A stretch of DNA of 18,815 nt from UBA12026 sp035291405 (GTDB taxonomy: Bacteria; Patescibacteriota; Microgenomatia; UBA8517), in the NCBI GenBank assembly GCA_035291405.1, contig DATDSD010000062.1, forward strand, positions 1 through 18,815, read 5' to 3'. The notes below the pieces were generated by a model. The model did no database searches, had not been told where the DNA came from, and worked only from the letters and a program-made list of their open reading frames with translations. The translations under genes and the position numbers were made by a program. Below, in pieces: positions 1 through 6,019 of this stretch. Every line of letters starts with the position of its first letter. Positions within the stretch are counted from its first letter, which is position 1.

Positions 1-1
1 T

Positions 2-1639
2 GAAAATAAAATAAGTAAAGCTGGTTTTGAGACTTCTATTAGAATTGTTACAACTGCAAAAACTAAAGAAACGGCCAAAATGCATCTTGATAATATTGTG
101 TCTAGTTTAGGTCAAACAGCGGGAGAATATAACAATTTAGGAAGTAGAAAAATTTACAACAAAGGTGGGTTCATGCAGGACTTTTTGTACCGTTATCAAC
201 CCATGTTCCATGTTTTTAAAAATCATGTGTCAATTTTAAATACTGAAGAGTTGGCAACGCTTTTCCATTTCCCAAATAGACAAATAACAACCCCACATAT
301 CCACTGGTTACACAGTAAAACTGCACCAGCTCCAGCAGAAGTTCCTGAGGAAGGATTATATATAGGAAAAAGTATCTATAGAGGAATAGAAAGAAAGGTT
401 GCAGTAGGAGATGAGGATAGAAGGAGACACATATATATTATTGGTGCAACAGGTGTAGGAAAAACTGAGCTCATGAAAGGCATGATCATGCAGGACATCA
501 ATGCCGGTCGTGGTGTTTGTTTTATGGATCCTCACGGTGATGCTGTAGAAGATATATTAAAATTAATCCCTCCAGAAAGAGCAGAGAATGTTATTTACTT
601 TAGACCATCTGATACTGAACGCCCCATGGGAATAAATTTGATGGAAGCCAATACTGAGGATGAAAAACATTTTATTGCCTCCTCAATTATTAATATGATG
701 TACAAACTTTTTGATCCATACAAAACAGGTATCGTTGGTCCAAGATTTGAACATACTGTAAGAAACGCAATGCTTACAATTATGTCTGAAAAAGGTGCTA
801 CTTTTGTTGAACTAATGAGAATATTGCAGGATCCAAGATATGTTCAAGAAATGCTTCCTAAAGTAAAAGATCCAATAGTTAGAAGATTCTGGACTGATCA
901 AATTGCACAGACTGCTGATTTTCATAAATCAGAGGTTCTTGACTATATCGTTTCAAAATTTGGAAGATTTGTTACAAATAAAATGGTTAGAAATATTATT
1001 GGTCAATCTGTTTCATCCTTCTCTTTTAGGGATGTTATGGATAACGGAAAAATACTATTAATTAACTTGGCTAAGGGAGAACTTGGGGAAGAGAATTCAA
1101 ACTTCTTGGGGTTGATTTTAGTCCCCAGAATTTTAATGGCAGCAATGAGTAGAAGCGATACGCCAGAAGATCAAAGACGCGACTTTTATTTCTATGCTGA
1201 TGAGTTTCAAAATTTTGCTACACCCGATTTTGCAGTAATTCTTTCAGAGGCAAGAAAATATAAATTAAATCTAACCGTTGCCAATCAGTTTATTGGTCAA
1301 ATTGAAGAGGAGGTTAAGAATGCAGTTTTTGGAAATGTGGGTACAAAGATATCATTTAGAGTTGGTGTGACTGATGCAAATTATCTCCAACATGAATTTA
1401 CCCCAACTTTTGGCGAGGACGATTTGTTAAATGTTGAGAGATTCCATGCATATGTTAAAACAATTGTTCACAACCAGCCTCAAACTCCATTTTCAATAGA
1501 TACCACACTGGATCTTGCAAAAATAAAAGCTATGGAAAATCCTAGAACTGCAGAAATAATTAAAGAAATGAGTAGATTAAAATATGGAAGAGATGCAAAA
1601 CTAGTAGAAGCAGAAATGACTAGACGTGCAAAACTTTAA
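2..1639 (+). CDS. Type IV secretion/conjugation coupling-type ATPase, 5'-truncated
   Basis: The reading frame is open to the left edge (base 2), so the gene is partial; the Met codon at 80 is probably internal, 26 codons into the fragment. Counting from that Met, a Walker A motif GATGVGKT lies at about 122-129 and a Walker B-type segment FYFYADEF at about 369-376, the layout of AAA-like/TraD-TrwB-VirD4 ATPases that hexamerise at the membrane and pump DNA or protein through type IV systems. The N-terminal part that is visible has no clear transmembrane segment; any anchor would lie in the missing portion. In CPR genomes such ATPases commonly sit with type IV secretion or competence-like genes, but none is visible here. 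The next gene follows without a gap. Family (P-loop coupling ATPase) is fairly sure; the actual substrate is unknown. Confidence 0.8.
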   Translation, partial: ENKISKAGFETSIRIVTTAKTKETAKMHLDNIVSSLGQTAGEYNNLGSRKIYNKGGFMQDFLYRYQPMFHVFKNHVSILNTEELATLFHFPNRQITTPHIHWLHSKTAPAPAEVPEEGLYIGKSIYRGIERKVAVGDEDRRRHIYIIGATGVGKTELMKGMIMQDINAGRGVCFMDPHGDAVEDILKLIPPERAENVIYFRPSDTERPMGINLMEANTEDEKHFIASSIINMMYKLFDPYKTGIVGPRFEHTVRNAMLTIMSEKGATFVELMRILQDPRYVQEMLPKVKDPIVRRFWTDQIAQTADFHKSEVLDYIVSKFGRFVTNKMVRNIIGQSVSSFSFRDVMDNGKILLINLAKGELGEENSNFLGLILVPRILMAAMSRSDTPEDQRRDFYFYADEFQNFATPDFAVILSEARKYKLNLTVANQFIGQIEEEVKNAVFGNVGTKISFRVGVTDANYLQHEFTPTFGEDDLLNVERFHAYVKTIVHNQPQTPFSIDTTLDLAKIKAMENPRTAEIIKEMSRLKYGRDAKLVEAEMTRRAKL

Positions 1640-2545
1640 GTGATATTCTTCAAAGGTATGAATAAGCAAAGCTTGGTTAGCAAAGCTAATAAAATAGGAA
1701 TAATTGGTTATGGGTTTGTGGGAGAAGCAACAGGAACAGGATTTGCGAAATCAAAAGAAAATAAAGTCTTTTGGTTTGATAAATTTAAAAAGTCTCCAAA
1801 TACATTTGATGAAGTAGTTAATAATTCTGAATTTATTTTTATCTGTCTTCCCACTCCAATGTTTAGAGATTATTCAGGTCAGGATATAAGTATAGTAAAA
1901 GAAGTGTTGGAAAGTCTTGCTCCAGTCGTATCAAACACTAACAAAATAATTGTTGTTAAATCAACAGTACTACCTGGAACGACAGCTTCTTTTGCTAAAA
2001 AATATCCAAATGTTAATTTTGCAATGAATCCTGAATTTTTAACTCAAGTTAAGGCAAAGGAAGATTTTCTAAATCCAGCAAGAACTGTTATAGGAGCTAA
2101 AGATAAAAAAATTGGAGAAAGAATTGCAAAAATTTATAAGACAATACTTCCAAAAGATCAAAAGTATTTTATTACAGGTTTAACTGAAGCAGAAATTACC
2201 AAATATATGAGCAATTTGATGCTTGCCTCAAAAATTATTTTGGCTAACGAATTTTACTTTCTTTCCAAAAAGGTCGGTGCTAATTATGACCAAGTCAGAT
2301 CGGCTGTTGAGGCTGATAAACGGATAGGTACATTTTTAAAAGTTCCTGGCTGGGATGGAGATTTTGGCTTTGGGCAGGCTTGTTTTCCTAAAGATATGTT
2401 AGGGCTTTTGTCATTTGCAAGTCAGAAAAATATTGATATGAGTGTTTTAAGATCAATTTGGAAGAAAAACTTAAAAATTAGAAAAGTTAAAGATTGGGAA
2501 CATATGGATAATGCGTTTGGTAGAGGAGCTTCAAAGAAAAAATAA
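1640..2545 (+). CDS. Compact UDP-glucose/GDP-mannose dehydrogenase family protein
   Basis: An NAD-dependent nucleotide-sugar dehydrogenase, expected to oxidise C6 of a UDP- or GDP-hexose to a uronate for surface polysaccharide. The N-terminal Rossmann motif GIIGYGFVG (about residues 20-28), the STVLPGTT and NPEFL segments, the central-domain lysine in EAEITKYMSN (K188) and the catalytic cysteine in GFGQACFPKD (C248) are all present. At 301 residues it stops about 50 residues after the cysteine, so the C-terminal UDP-binding domain of usual ~430-residue enzymes is absent, and no remnant of it follows downstream. The frame opens with GTG immediately after the upstream stop; ATG at 1658 (MNKQ) is an equally good or better start. 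Close packing suggests cotranscription with the ATPase gene. Family is certain; which sugar it uses is not. Confidence 0.85.
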   Translation: MIFFKGMNKQSLVSKANKIGIIGYGFVGEATGTGFAKSKENKVFWFDKFKKSPNTFDEVVNNSEFIFICLPTPMFRDYSGQDISIVKEVLESLAPVVSNTNKIIVVKSTVLPGTTASFAKKYPNVNFAMNPEFLTQVKAKEDFLNPARTVIGAKDKKIGERIAKIYKTILPKDQKYFITGLTEAEITKYMSNLMLASKIILANEFYFLSKKVGANYDQVRSAVEADKRIGTFLKVPGWDGDFGFGQACFPKDMLGLLSFASQKNIDMSVLRSIWKKNLKIRKVKDWEHMDNAFGRGASKKK

Positions 2546-2562
2546 GTTTATTCAAGAATTGT

Positions 2563-2590
2563 TTGACTAGAATATATGTTTGTGTAATAC
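2563..2590 (+). promoter_or_regulatory. Sigma70-type promoter of the HTH/LAGLIDADG-like gene
   Basis: TTGACT (2563-2568), 16-nt spacer, TAATAC (2585-2590). Predicted start of transcription is near 2597, giving a leader of about 12 nt without a Shine-Dalgarno sequence before the ATG at 2609. Confidence 0.55.
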
Positions 2591-2608
2591 TTAACTAACG
2601 TTCGATTT

Positions 2609-3274
2609 ATGGCTAAACTGATTGAAAAGAGAAAAGTAATTGAATTAAGACTTCAGGGTAAAAGTTATAGCGAGATTAAAAAGCTTGTTAATGTATCTAA
2701 AAGTTCATTAAGCCTATGGCTAAAAGACGTACATTTATCTGAAAAACAAATCAAAAGAATAAAGAACATCAAAGCAAGATCAATTGAAAGGTTTTGTGAA
2801 TCCATGCGACTAAAACACCAATTAAGATTGGATGATTATTATGAAAAACAAAAAAATAAACTTTTGCCATTAACTGAAAAAGAATTATTTATTGCTGGTC
2901 TATTTCTATATTCAGGAGAGGGAAATAAAGTTAGCAGGAATTGTTTAAGCTTGGCAAATACCGATCCAAGTGTAATTAGACTTTGTTATTTCTGGATGAA
3001 AAAGTCATTATTAATTTCTAATAATAAAATATTTGTTAAATTGCATTTATATGACGATATGAATATAAATAGAGAACTAAGATACTGGTCAAGAACAGTA
3101 AAAATACCATTGTCACAATTTAAAAAGCCTTATATTAAAAAATCCTTCAGGCAAAGTATTGATCAAAAAGGCTTTGGCCACGGGACGTGTACCTTAATGG
3201 TTTTTAATACGATAATTAAAGAAAATGTGATGATGGCCATTAAAGCAATATCAGATAGTTATAATGAAATTTGA
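2609..3274 (+). CDS. HTH protein with LAGLIDADG-like domain
   Basis: A 221-residue basic protein. Residues ~8-42 read as a helix-turn-helix (LRLQGKSYSEIKKLVNVSKS followed by SLSLWL), of the Homeodomain-like/transposase-resolvase type. The rest contains FIAGLFLYSGEGNK (about residues 94-107), which resembles one LAGLIDADG helix with an acidic residue in the G-E-G position, then a basic beta-rich segment. Similar folds occur in homing endonucleases and in the N-terminus of the regulator WhiA. Only one such helix is visible, so activity as a nuclease would need a dimer; a DNA-binding regulator is as likely. It has its own promoter and lies 16 bp upstream of a tRNA gene, a common integration neighbourhood, but no intron or split gene is seen. 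Function unassigned. Confidence 0.7.
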   Translation: MAKLIEKRKVIELRLQGKSYSEIKKLVNVSKSSLSLWLKDVHLSEKQIKRIKNIKARSIERFCESMRLKHQLRLDDYYEKQKNKLLPLTEKELFIAGLFLYSGEGNKVSRNCLSLANTDPSVIRLCYFWMKKSLLISNNKIFVKLHLYDDMNINRELRYWSRTVKIPLSQFKKPYIKKSFRQSIDQKGFGHGTCTLMVFNTIIKENVMMAIKAISDSYNEI

Positions 3275-3280
3275 TATAAT
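3272..3280 (+). promoter_or_regulatory. Extended -10 promoter of tRNA-Ile
   Basis: TG-A-TATAAT, a perfect extended -10 element overlapping the stop codon of the upstream gene. No good -35 box is seen. Start of transcription is predicted near 3287, just before the tRNA 5' end at 3291. Confidence 0.65.
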
Positions 3281-3290
3281 CCACTAGTTA

Positions 3291-3363
3291 GGCCCGGTAA
3301 CTCAGTGGTCAGAGTGCCAACCTTATAAGTTGGAAGTCGATGGTCCGAACCCATCCCGGGCCA
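3291..3363 (+). tRNA. tRNA-Ile (anticodon UAU)
   Basis: A 73-nt cloverleaf: acceptor GGCCCGG/CCGGGCC, D-stem ACTC/GAGT with a loop containing GG, anticodon stem CCAAC/GTTGG with loop CTTATAA (anticodon TAT at 3324-3326), T-stem GATGG/CCATC, discriminator A. CCA is not encoded (CAC follows). UAU reads the isoleucine codon AUA, which most bacteria read with a CAU tRNA modified to lysidine. The T-loop is TCCGAAC, so position 55, almost always U (pseudouridine), is C. The Nudix gene begins 5 nt behind it. Confidence 0.93.
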
Positions 3364-3368
3364 CACAA

Positions 3369-3842
3369 ATGAAAAAGAATTACATCAAGTGGTTAAGAAG
3401 TAAGGTTGGACACGATGAAATTCATCTAAATTTTTCTGTAGCTATAATTTTTAACCAAAAGGGAGAAATCTTACTTCAGAAAAGAACTGATAAAAATAAA
3501 TGGGGCTTGCCGGGTGGGGTTGTTGAGCTTGGAGAGTCACATTCCGATGCTGTGATAAGAGAAGCTTTTGAAAAAACAGGTCTTAAAGTTAAACCTCAAA
3601 AATTATTGGGAATTTATTCTGGACCAAAATACAAGATTTCATACCCCAATGGGGATATGGTTCAAACGGTTGCTGTTGCATTTTACGTTAAAGTTATTGG
3701 AGGTAATTTAAAAACTGGAGTAGATTCTGAGACTTTAGAATTGAAATACTTTTCTAAAAACGAACTTCCCGAAATTGCTGGACCAGATTTTGAAGATATG
3801 ATTAAAGATGCGTTTAACAATAAATCAGCTGTTTGGAATTAA
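3369..3842 (+). CDS. Nudix hydrolase
   Basis: A 157-residue Nudix-fold pyrophosphohydrolase; members cleave nucleoside diphosphates linked to another moiety (oxidised dNTPs, ADP-ribose, dinucleotides). The Nudix box runs from G50 to L72: G, x5, E56, x7, R64-E65, E68, G71. The residue after E68, normally the metal-binding second Glu of the EE pair (E57 of MutT), is K69. The start is ATG at 3369 (MKKNY); an in-frame upstream extension would run into the tRNA gene and is rejected. There is no room for a promoter between tRNA and gene (5 nt), so it must be read through from the tRNA promoter. No Shine-Dalgarno sequence is possible on an RNA cut after the tRNA. Substrate cannot be predicted. Confidence 0.87.
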   Translation: MKKNYIKWLRSKVGHDEIHLNFSVAIIFNQKGEILLQKRTDKNKWGLPGGVVELGESHSDAVIREAFEKTGLKVKPQKLLGIYSGPKYKISYPNGDMVQTVAVAFYVKVIGGNLKTGVDSETLELKYFSKNELPEIAGPDFEDMIKDAFNNKSAVWN

Positions 3843-3844
3843 TT

Positions 3845-4033
3845 ATGAATAAACTGGCAAGTTTAATTAAAAAAAGAGATGAGTATAAAGAAAAGCTCAC
3901 TGAAATGTATAAACATTTCCATGGAGTAAAACATGAGAGTGCTCATTCTGAGCTACAATACTCTGAAATTAAAGTCTATGAAGATATGCTAAATTCCGTG
4001 GTAGCAGAAATAGAATCTTTAAAGCTCAATTAA
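3845..4033 (+). CDS. Small helical protein of unknown function
   Basis: A 62-residue protein starting at ATG 3845 (MNKLASL), 2 nt after the Nudix stop; an in-frame TTG at 3833 inside the Nudix gene is less likely. The sequence is charged and predicted helical throughout (LIKKRDEYKEKL, then SEIKVYEDMLNSVVAEIESL), compatible with a short two-helix coiled coil. The centre is rich in His and Glu (HFHGVKHESAHSE), which could bind metal, though that is only a guess. It is likely cotranscribed with the tRNA and Nudix gene. Its last 15 nt overlap the end of the convergent recombinase gene. No family recognised. Confidence 0.6.
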   Translation: MNKLASLIKKRDEYKEKLTEMYKHFHGVKHESAHSELQYSEIKVYEDMLNSVVAEIESLKLN

Positions 4034-4882
4034 AGCAGGTCTCTTCCCAACTTCTTTGACATTTGCAAGTTCCAAGTATCTTTCTGTGGTTGAAAGTCTT
4101 TTATGTCCTGCAACTTGTGAGATTAATACAAGATCAACTCCATTTTTAATGTTTTCTACAATAAATGTAGTTCTAATATCATTAACAGAATATTTTGGAA
4201 GTTCTGCTTTTTGAATAAACCTATCAACTGATGCCCTAATATTTCTAACAGCCAAAGGTTTTCCGGTTTTACTAATAAATAAGTATTCTGAAGCTACTTT
4301 TGGTCTTTCTTTTAAGTATCTTTCAACTGCTTCCTTTGCTGGTAAATTTAACGGAATTGTTCTTTCTGGTTGTGTTGCATAACCCTCAACTTTTAAAGTG
4401 GTGTCTGTTACATCAGAAGTTTTAATGTTAGCTACTTCTGAAATACGAAGTCCTGCTTGTAAAATTAATTCAATCATTGCTGAAATTCTAATATCTCCTC
4501 TTACTGCATCACGAAGAGCTCTATATTCTAGGGGAGTTAAGAATCTTGGCATTGAATTTTCAAGTTTTGGGTGAGAAACACTTTTTGAAAGATCGGTTGT
4601 TATAAAATTCTCTTCAACCATCCATCTAAAAAAGGATTTAACAGCATTTAACTTTCTTGATACTGATTTTGGGGTATATTTTTCGGAAAGTAAGGTGTCT
4701 CTAAATGAATCCAAATTTTCTGATTTTATCTGGTCGGGGGTAGCAATATTTAATCTTGTTAAGAATTCCACTAACTGCTCTAGGTCAGATTTGTAAGCCA
4801 AGATTGTGGCTGGAGATCTACCTAATTTCTCTAAACTTGTTATAAACTTGGGAAGTAAGTTTTTTAAAATATCTTGTGTCAT
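4019..4882 (-). CDS. Tyrosine recombinase, XerC/XerD-like, with altered catalytic motif
   Basis: A 287-residue phage-integrase-family recombinase, size and architecture of XerC/XerD, which resolve chromosome dimers at dif. The N-terminal SAM-like core-binding domain (about 1-105) is followed by the catalytic domain: R146 in AGLRISEV, R237, H260 in VAGHKRLSTT and the nucleophile Y269 in TERYLEL. The usual HxLRHTF motif reads NDIRTTF here, so the His of the R-K-H-R-H-Y set is Asn234, and the beta-hairpin lysine (GKGxKxR) is not evident. The start is taken as ATG at 4882 (MTQDIL); a 15-residue extension to 4927 would overlap the divergent gene and is not recombinase-like. Either the organism's diverged Xer or a specialised/decayed paralogue. 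No integrative element flanks it. Confidence 0.85.
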   Translation of the reverse strand: MTQDILKNLLPKFITSLEKLGRSPATILAYKSDLEQLVEFLTRLNIATPDQIKSENLDSFRDTLLSEKYTPKSVSRKLNAVKSFFRWMVEENFITTDLSKSVSHPKLENSMPRFLTPLEYRALRDAVRGDIRISAMIELILQAGLRISEVANIKTSDVTDTTLKVEGYATQPERTIPLNLPAKEAVERYLKERPKVASEYLFISKTGKPLAVRNIRASVDRFIQKAELPKYSVNDIRTTFIVENIKNGVDLVLISQVAGHKRLSTTERYLELANVKEVGKRPALIEL

Positions 4883-4902
4883 AATAGTCTTAAACTTATA
4901 CT
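4874..4902 (+). promoter_or_regulatory. Promoter of the ftsB-like gene
   Basis: TTGTGT (4874-4879), 17-nt spacer, TATACT (4897-4902). Predicted start near 4909, a leader of about 10 nt before ATG 4919. The -35 lies inside the first codons of the divergent recombinase gene. Confidence 0.5.
4895..4900 (-). promoter_or_regulatory. Possible -10 of the recombinase gene
   Basis: On the minus strand TATAAG (4900 to 4895) lies 12 nt before the ATG at 4882. It overlaps the -10 of the divergent ftsB-like gene, so the two promoters would compete. An alternative TATAAT lies further upstream at 4916-4911 (minus). Confidence 0.3.
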
Positions 4903-4918
4903 CTGACGGTATTATACA

Positions 4919-5287
4919 ATGAAACAAAAATTAGTCAACATTATAGGGTTAATAGCTTCAGTAGTAATTTTTTTGATTCTAGTGTCATCTTTGATAAAGA
5001 GTTTAAAAAGAATCAATGAAGGTAAAGCCTTAGTTAAAAGAAATGAAGCTAAATTGGAAAAGATTCAAAAAGAAAATGAAAGACTTGAAGAACAACTAAA
5101 AATAATCCAAAGTGATGAATTTGTAGAAAAGCAGCTTAGAAATAAACTAGGACTTGTCAAAGAAGGGGAGATTGTAGTCGTTCTTCCTGAGGCTGATATA
5201 GTTAAAAAACTCTCTCCAATCATTCCGGAAGAGGAAGAAGTTAAACCAAAACCTAATTGGCAAAGATGGATAGAATTATTTAAGTAA
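4919..5287 (+). CDS. FtsB/DivIC-like septum formation initiator
   Basis: A 122-residue bitopic membrane protein. A short basic N-terminus is followed by one transmembrane helix (about residues 8-27: IIGLIASVVIFLILVSSLI) and a long charged coiled coil (about 30-70, heptad-like LEKIQKENERLEEQLKII), then the EFVEKQLRNKLGLVKEGEIVVVLPE segment in two parts typical of the DivIC/FtsB family, and an acidic, proline-rich tail. Members link early division proteins to the septal peptidoglycan synthase complex (FtsQ/FtsL partners). It is the only division-specific gene visible here apart from ftsH. It is divergent from the recombinase by 36 bp and ends 8 nt before a convergent tRNA. Family assignment is good on architecture; the exact orthologue (FtsB or DivIC) is open. 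Confidence 0.82.
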   Translation: MKQKLVNIIGLIASVVIFLILVSSLIKSLKRINEGKALVKRNEAKLEKIQKENERLEEQLKIIQSDEFVEKQLRNKLGLVKEGEIVVVLPEADIVKKLSPIIPEEEEVKPKPNWQRWIELFK

Positions 5288-5294
5288 ATTTGTG

Positions 5295-5363
5295 TTGCGG
5301 GGTTGGGAGTTGCGCCCAACCTGTGAGATTATGAGCCTCACGTGCACTGTACACTACCCCGCA
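5295..5363 (-). tRNA. tRNA-Met (CAU), initiator-like but atypical
   Basis: A 69-nt cloverleaf on the minus strand: acceptor TGCGGGG/CCCCGCA, almost that of bacterial initiator tRNA (CGCGGGG/CCCCGCA), discriminator A, anticodon stem TGAGG/TCTCA with loop CTCATAA (CAU), T-stem TTGGG/CCCAA. The D-stem GTGT/GCAC closes a loop of only five bases (ACAGT) without the GG pair, and the T-loop is CGCAACT instead of TTCRANY. Initiator hallmarks A11:U24 and three G:C pairs in the anticodon stem are missing, and position 1 can pair with A72. A good promoter precedes it, so it is probably transcribed. It may be the initiator, another CAU tRNA, or a decayed copy. Confidence 0.62.
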
Positions 5364-5380
5364 TATATCTAACAGGTGTG

Positions 5381-5389
5381 ATTATAGCA
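5381..5389 (-). promoter_or_regulatory. Extended -10 promoter of the minus-strand CAU tRNA
   Basis: Read on the minus strand from 5389 to 5381: TG-C-TATAAT, a perfect extended -10 element. Transcription would begin near 5374, about 11 nt before the tRNA 5' end. It lies back to back with the promoter of the plus-strand tRNA. Confidence 0.65.
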
Positions 5390-5405
5390 TAATTGTGCTT
5401 GAATT

Positions 5406-5414
5406 TGATACAAT
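5406..5414 (+). promoter_or_regulatory. Extended -10 promoter of plus-strand tRNA-Met
   Basis: TG-A-TACAAT, the same TTGATAYAAT context as in front of tRNA-Ile at 3271-3280. Start predicted near 5421, three bases before the tRNA. Confidence 0.6.
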
Positions 5415-5423
5415 ACAGTTTAC

Positions 5424-5495
5424 GCCAGCGTAGCTCAGTGGTAGAGCGTTCGTTTCATAAGCGAAATGTCAGAGGTCCGATCCCTCTCGCTGGCA
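5424..5495 (+). tRNA. tRNA-Met (CAU), elongator
   Basis: A 72-nt cloverleaf: acceptor GCCAGCG/CGCTGGC, D-arm GCTC-AGTGGTA-GAGC, anticodon stem TTCGT/GCGAA with loop TTCATAA (CAT at 5456-5458), T-stem AGAGG/CCTCT, discriminator A, no encoded CCA. The paired G1-C72 excludes a normal initiator. It lacks the C4-G69 and C5-G68 pairs that mark E. coli tRNA-Ile2, and a UAU tRNA exists nearby, so elongator Met is favoured over Ile2. The T-loop TCCGATC has C at position 55, as in the tRNA-Ile. Confidence 0.88.
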
Positions 5496-5506
5496 CCTAA
5501 TAAATT

Positions 5507-5992
5507 ATGAAAACAGCAACTAAAAAAATTCTTGCAAAAGGTCTAGGAGAAGGGTATGTAGGAAAAAGTATTCGTGGAAAGGTAGATAGGGCAGGTTTCC
5601 AACTGGAAACAAGTGGATATCAAGGACCAGAAGGGAAGTATCATGATGAATGGGCTGCTCATCAAAATGGTGGTGGTCAAGAATTGGTAGAAGATGTAGA
5701 TGGTGAAAAAGCAACCAGAATTTACGCAGGGGGCACTTTAGAAGAGGGAAATCTAACAAGTTTGGGATTAACTGGCAAAGATGTTATCGGGAAATTAATT
5801 TTTTTTGTAAACCAATTAGGTGACAAGACAAGACTTGACACGGATGCAGAACTTAAAGAAGGAGATTGGATTTATTCTTACAAGGTTATGAAGTCAGTTG
5901 ATGAAATTCCTTTGGTTGTTGCTGAAGAAGAAATACGATTCAAAGATAGTTTAGTATTTGTCCATTTTCATATAAATTCCCCAGTTAAATAA
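5507..5992 (+). CDS. Unknown 161-residue soluble protein behind tRNA-Met
   Basis: I do not recognise this with certainty. It is soluble, acidic, without signal peptide or membrane segment. Conspicuous features are a Gly/Asp-rich centre with YHDEW (residues 45-49), NGGGQE (54-59) and RIYAGG (71-76), then a predicted alpha/beta second half ending LVFVHFHINSP (149-159). The Trp/Gly/His-rich pattern looks like a conserved fold rather than random coding sequence. The ATG at 5507 is 11 nt after the tRNA discriminator base with no space for a promoter, so expression must come from the tRNA-Met promoter by read-through, with the tRNA cut off the front. The next gene has its own promoter. Confidence 0.65.
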   Translation: MKTATKKILAKGLGEGYVGKSIRGKVDRAGFQLETSGYQGPEGKYHDEWAAHQNGGGQELVEDVDGEKATRIYAGGTLEEGNLTSLGLTGKDVIGKLIFFVNQLGDKTRLDTDAELKEGDWIYSYKVMKSVDEIPLVVAEEEIRFKDSLVFVHFHINSPVK

Positions 5993-6019
5993 AGAATACT
6001 TCTATTCAATCTCAATAAA

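Noticed and set aside
2..1639. Complete conjugation or type IV secretion locus
   Set aside because: Only the ATPase fragment lies in the window; no VirB-like, relaxase or pilin gene follows, so nothing beyond the single gene can be claimed.
3330..3368. Nudix gene starting inside the tRNA-Ile
   Set aside because: The in-frame extension MEVDGPNPSRATQ is just translated tRNA sequence; the ATG at 3369 gives a normal Nudix N-terminus.
4883..4927. 15-residue N-terminal extension of the recombinase
   Set aside because: It would overlap the start of the divergent gene and both promoters, and MTQDIL at 4882 is a typical start for the SAM-like domain.
5065..5319. Minus-strand frames opposite the ftsB-like, 5507, trpS and ftsH genes
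   Set aside because: They are Ser/Leu-rich mirror frames of well-supported genes, without recognisable domains or starts.
5424..5495. This tRNA as tRNA-Ile2 (CAU, lysidine)
   Set aside because: It lacks the C4-G69/C5-G68 pairs used by TilS, and a UAU tRNA-Ile is encoded nearby; elongator Met is simpler. Not fully excluded.
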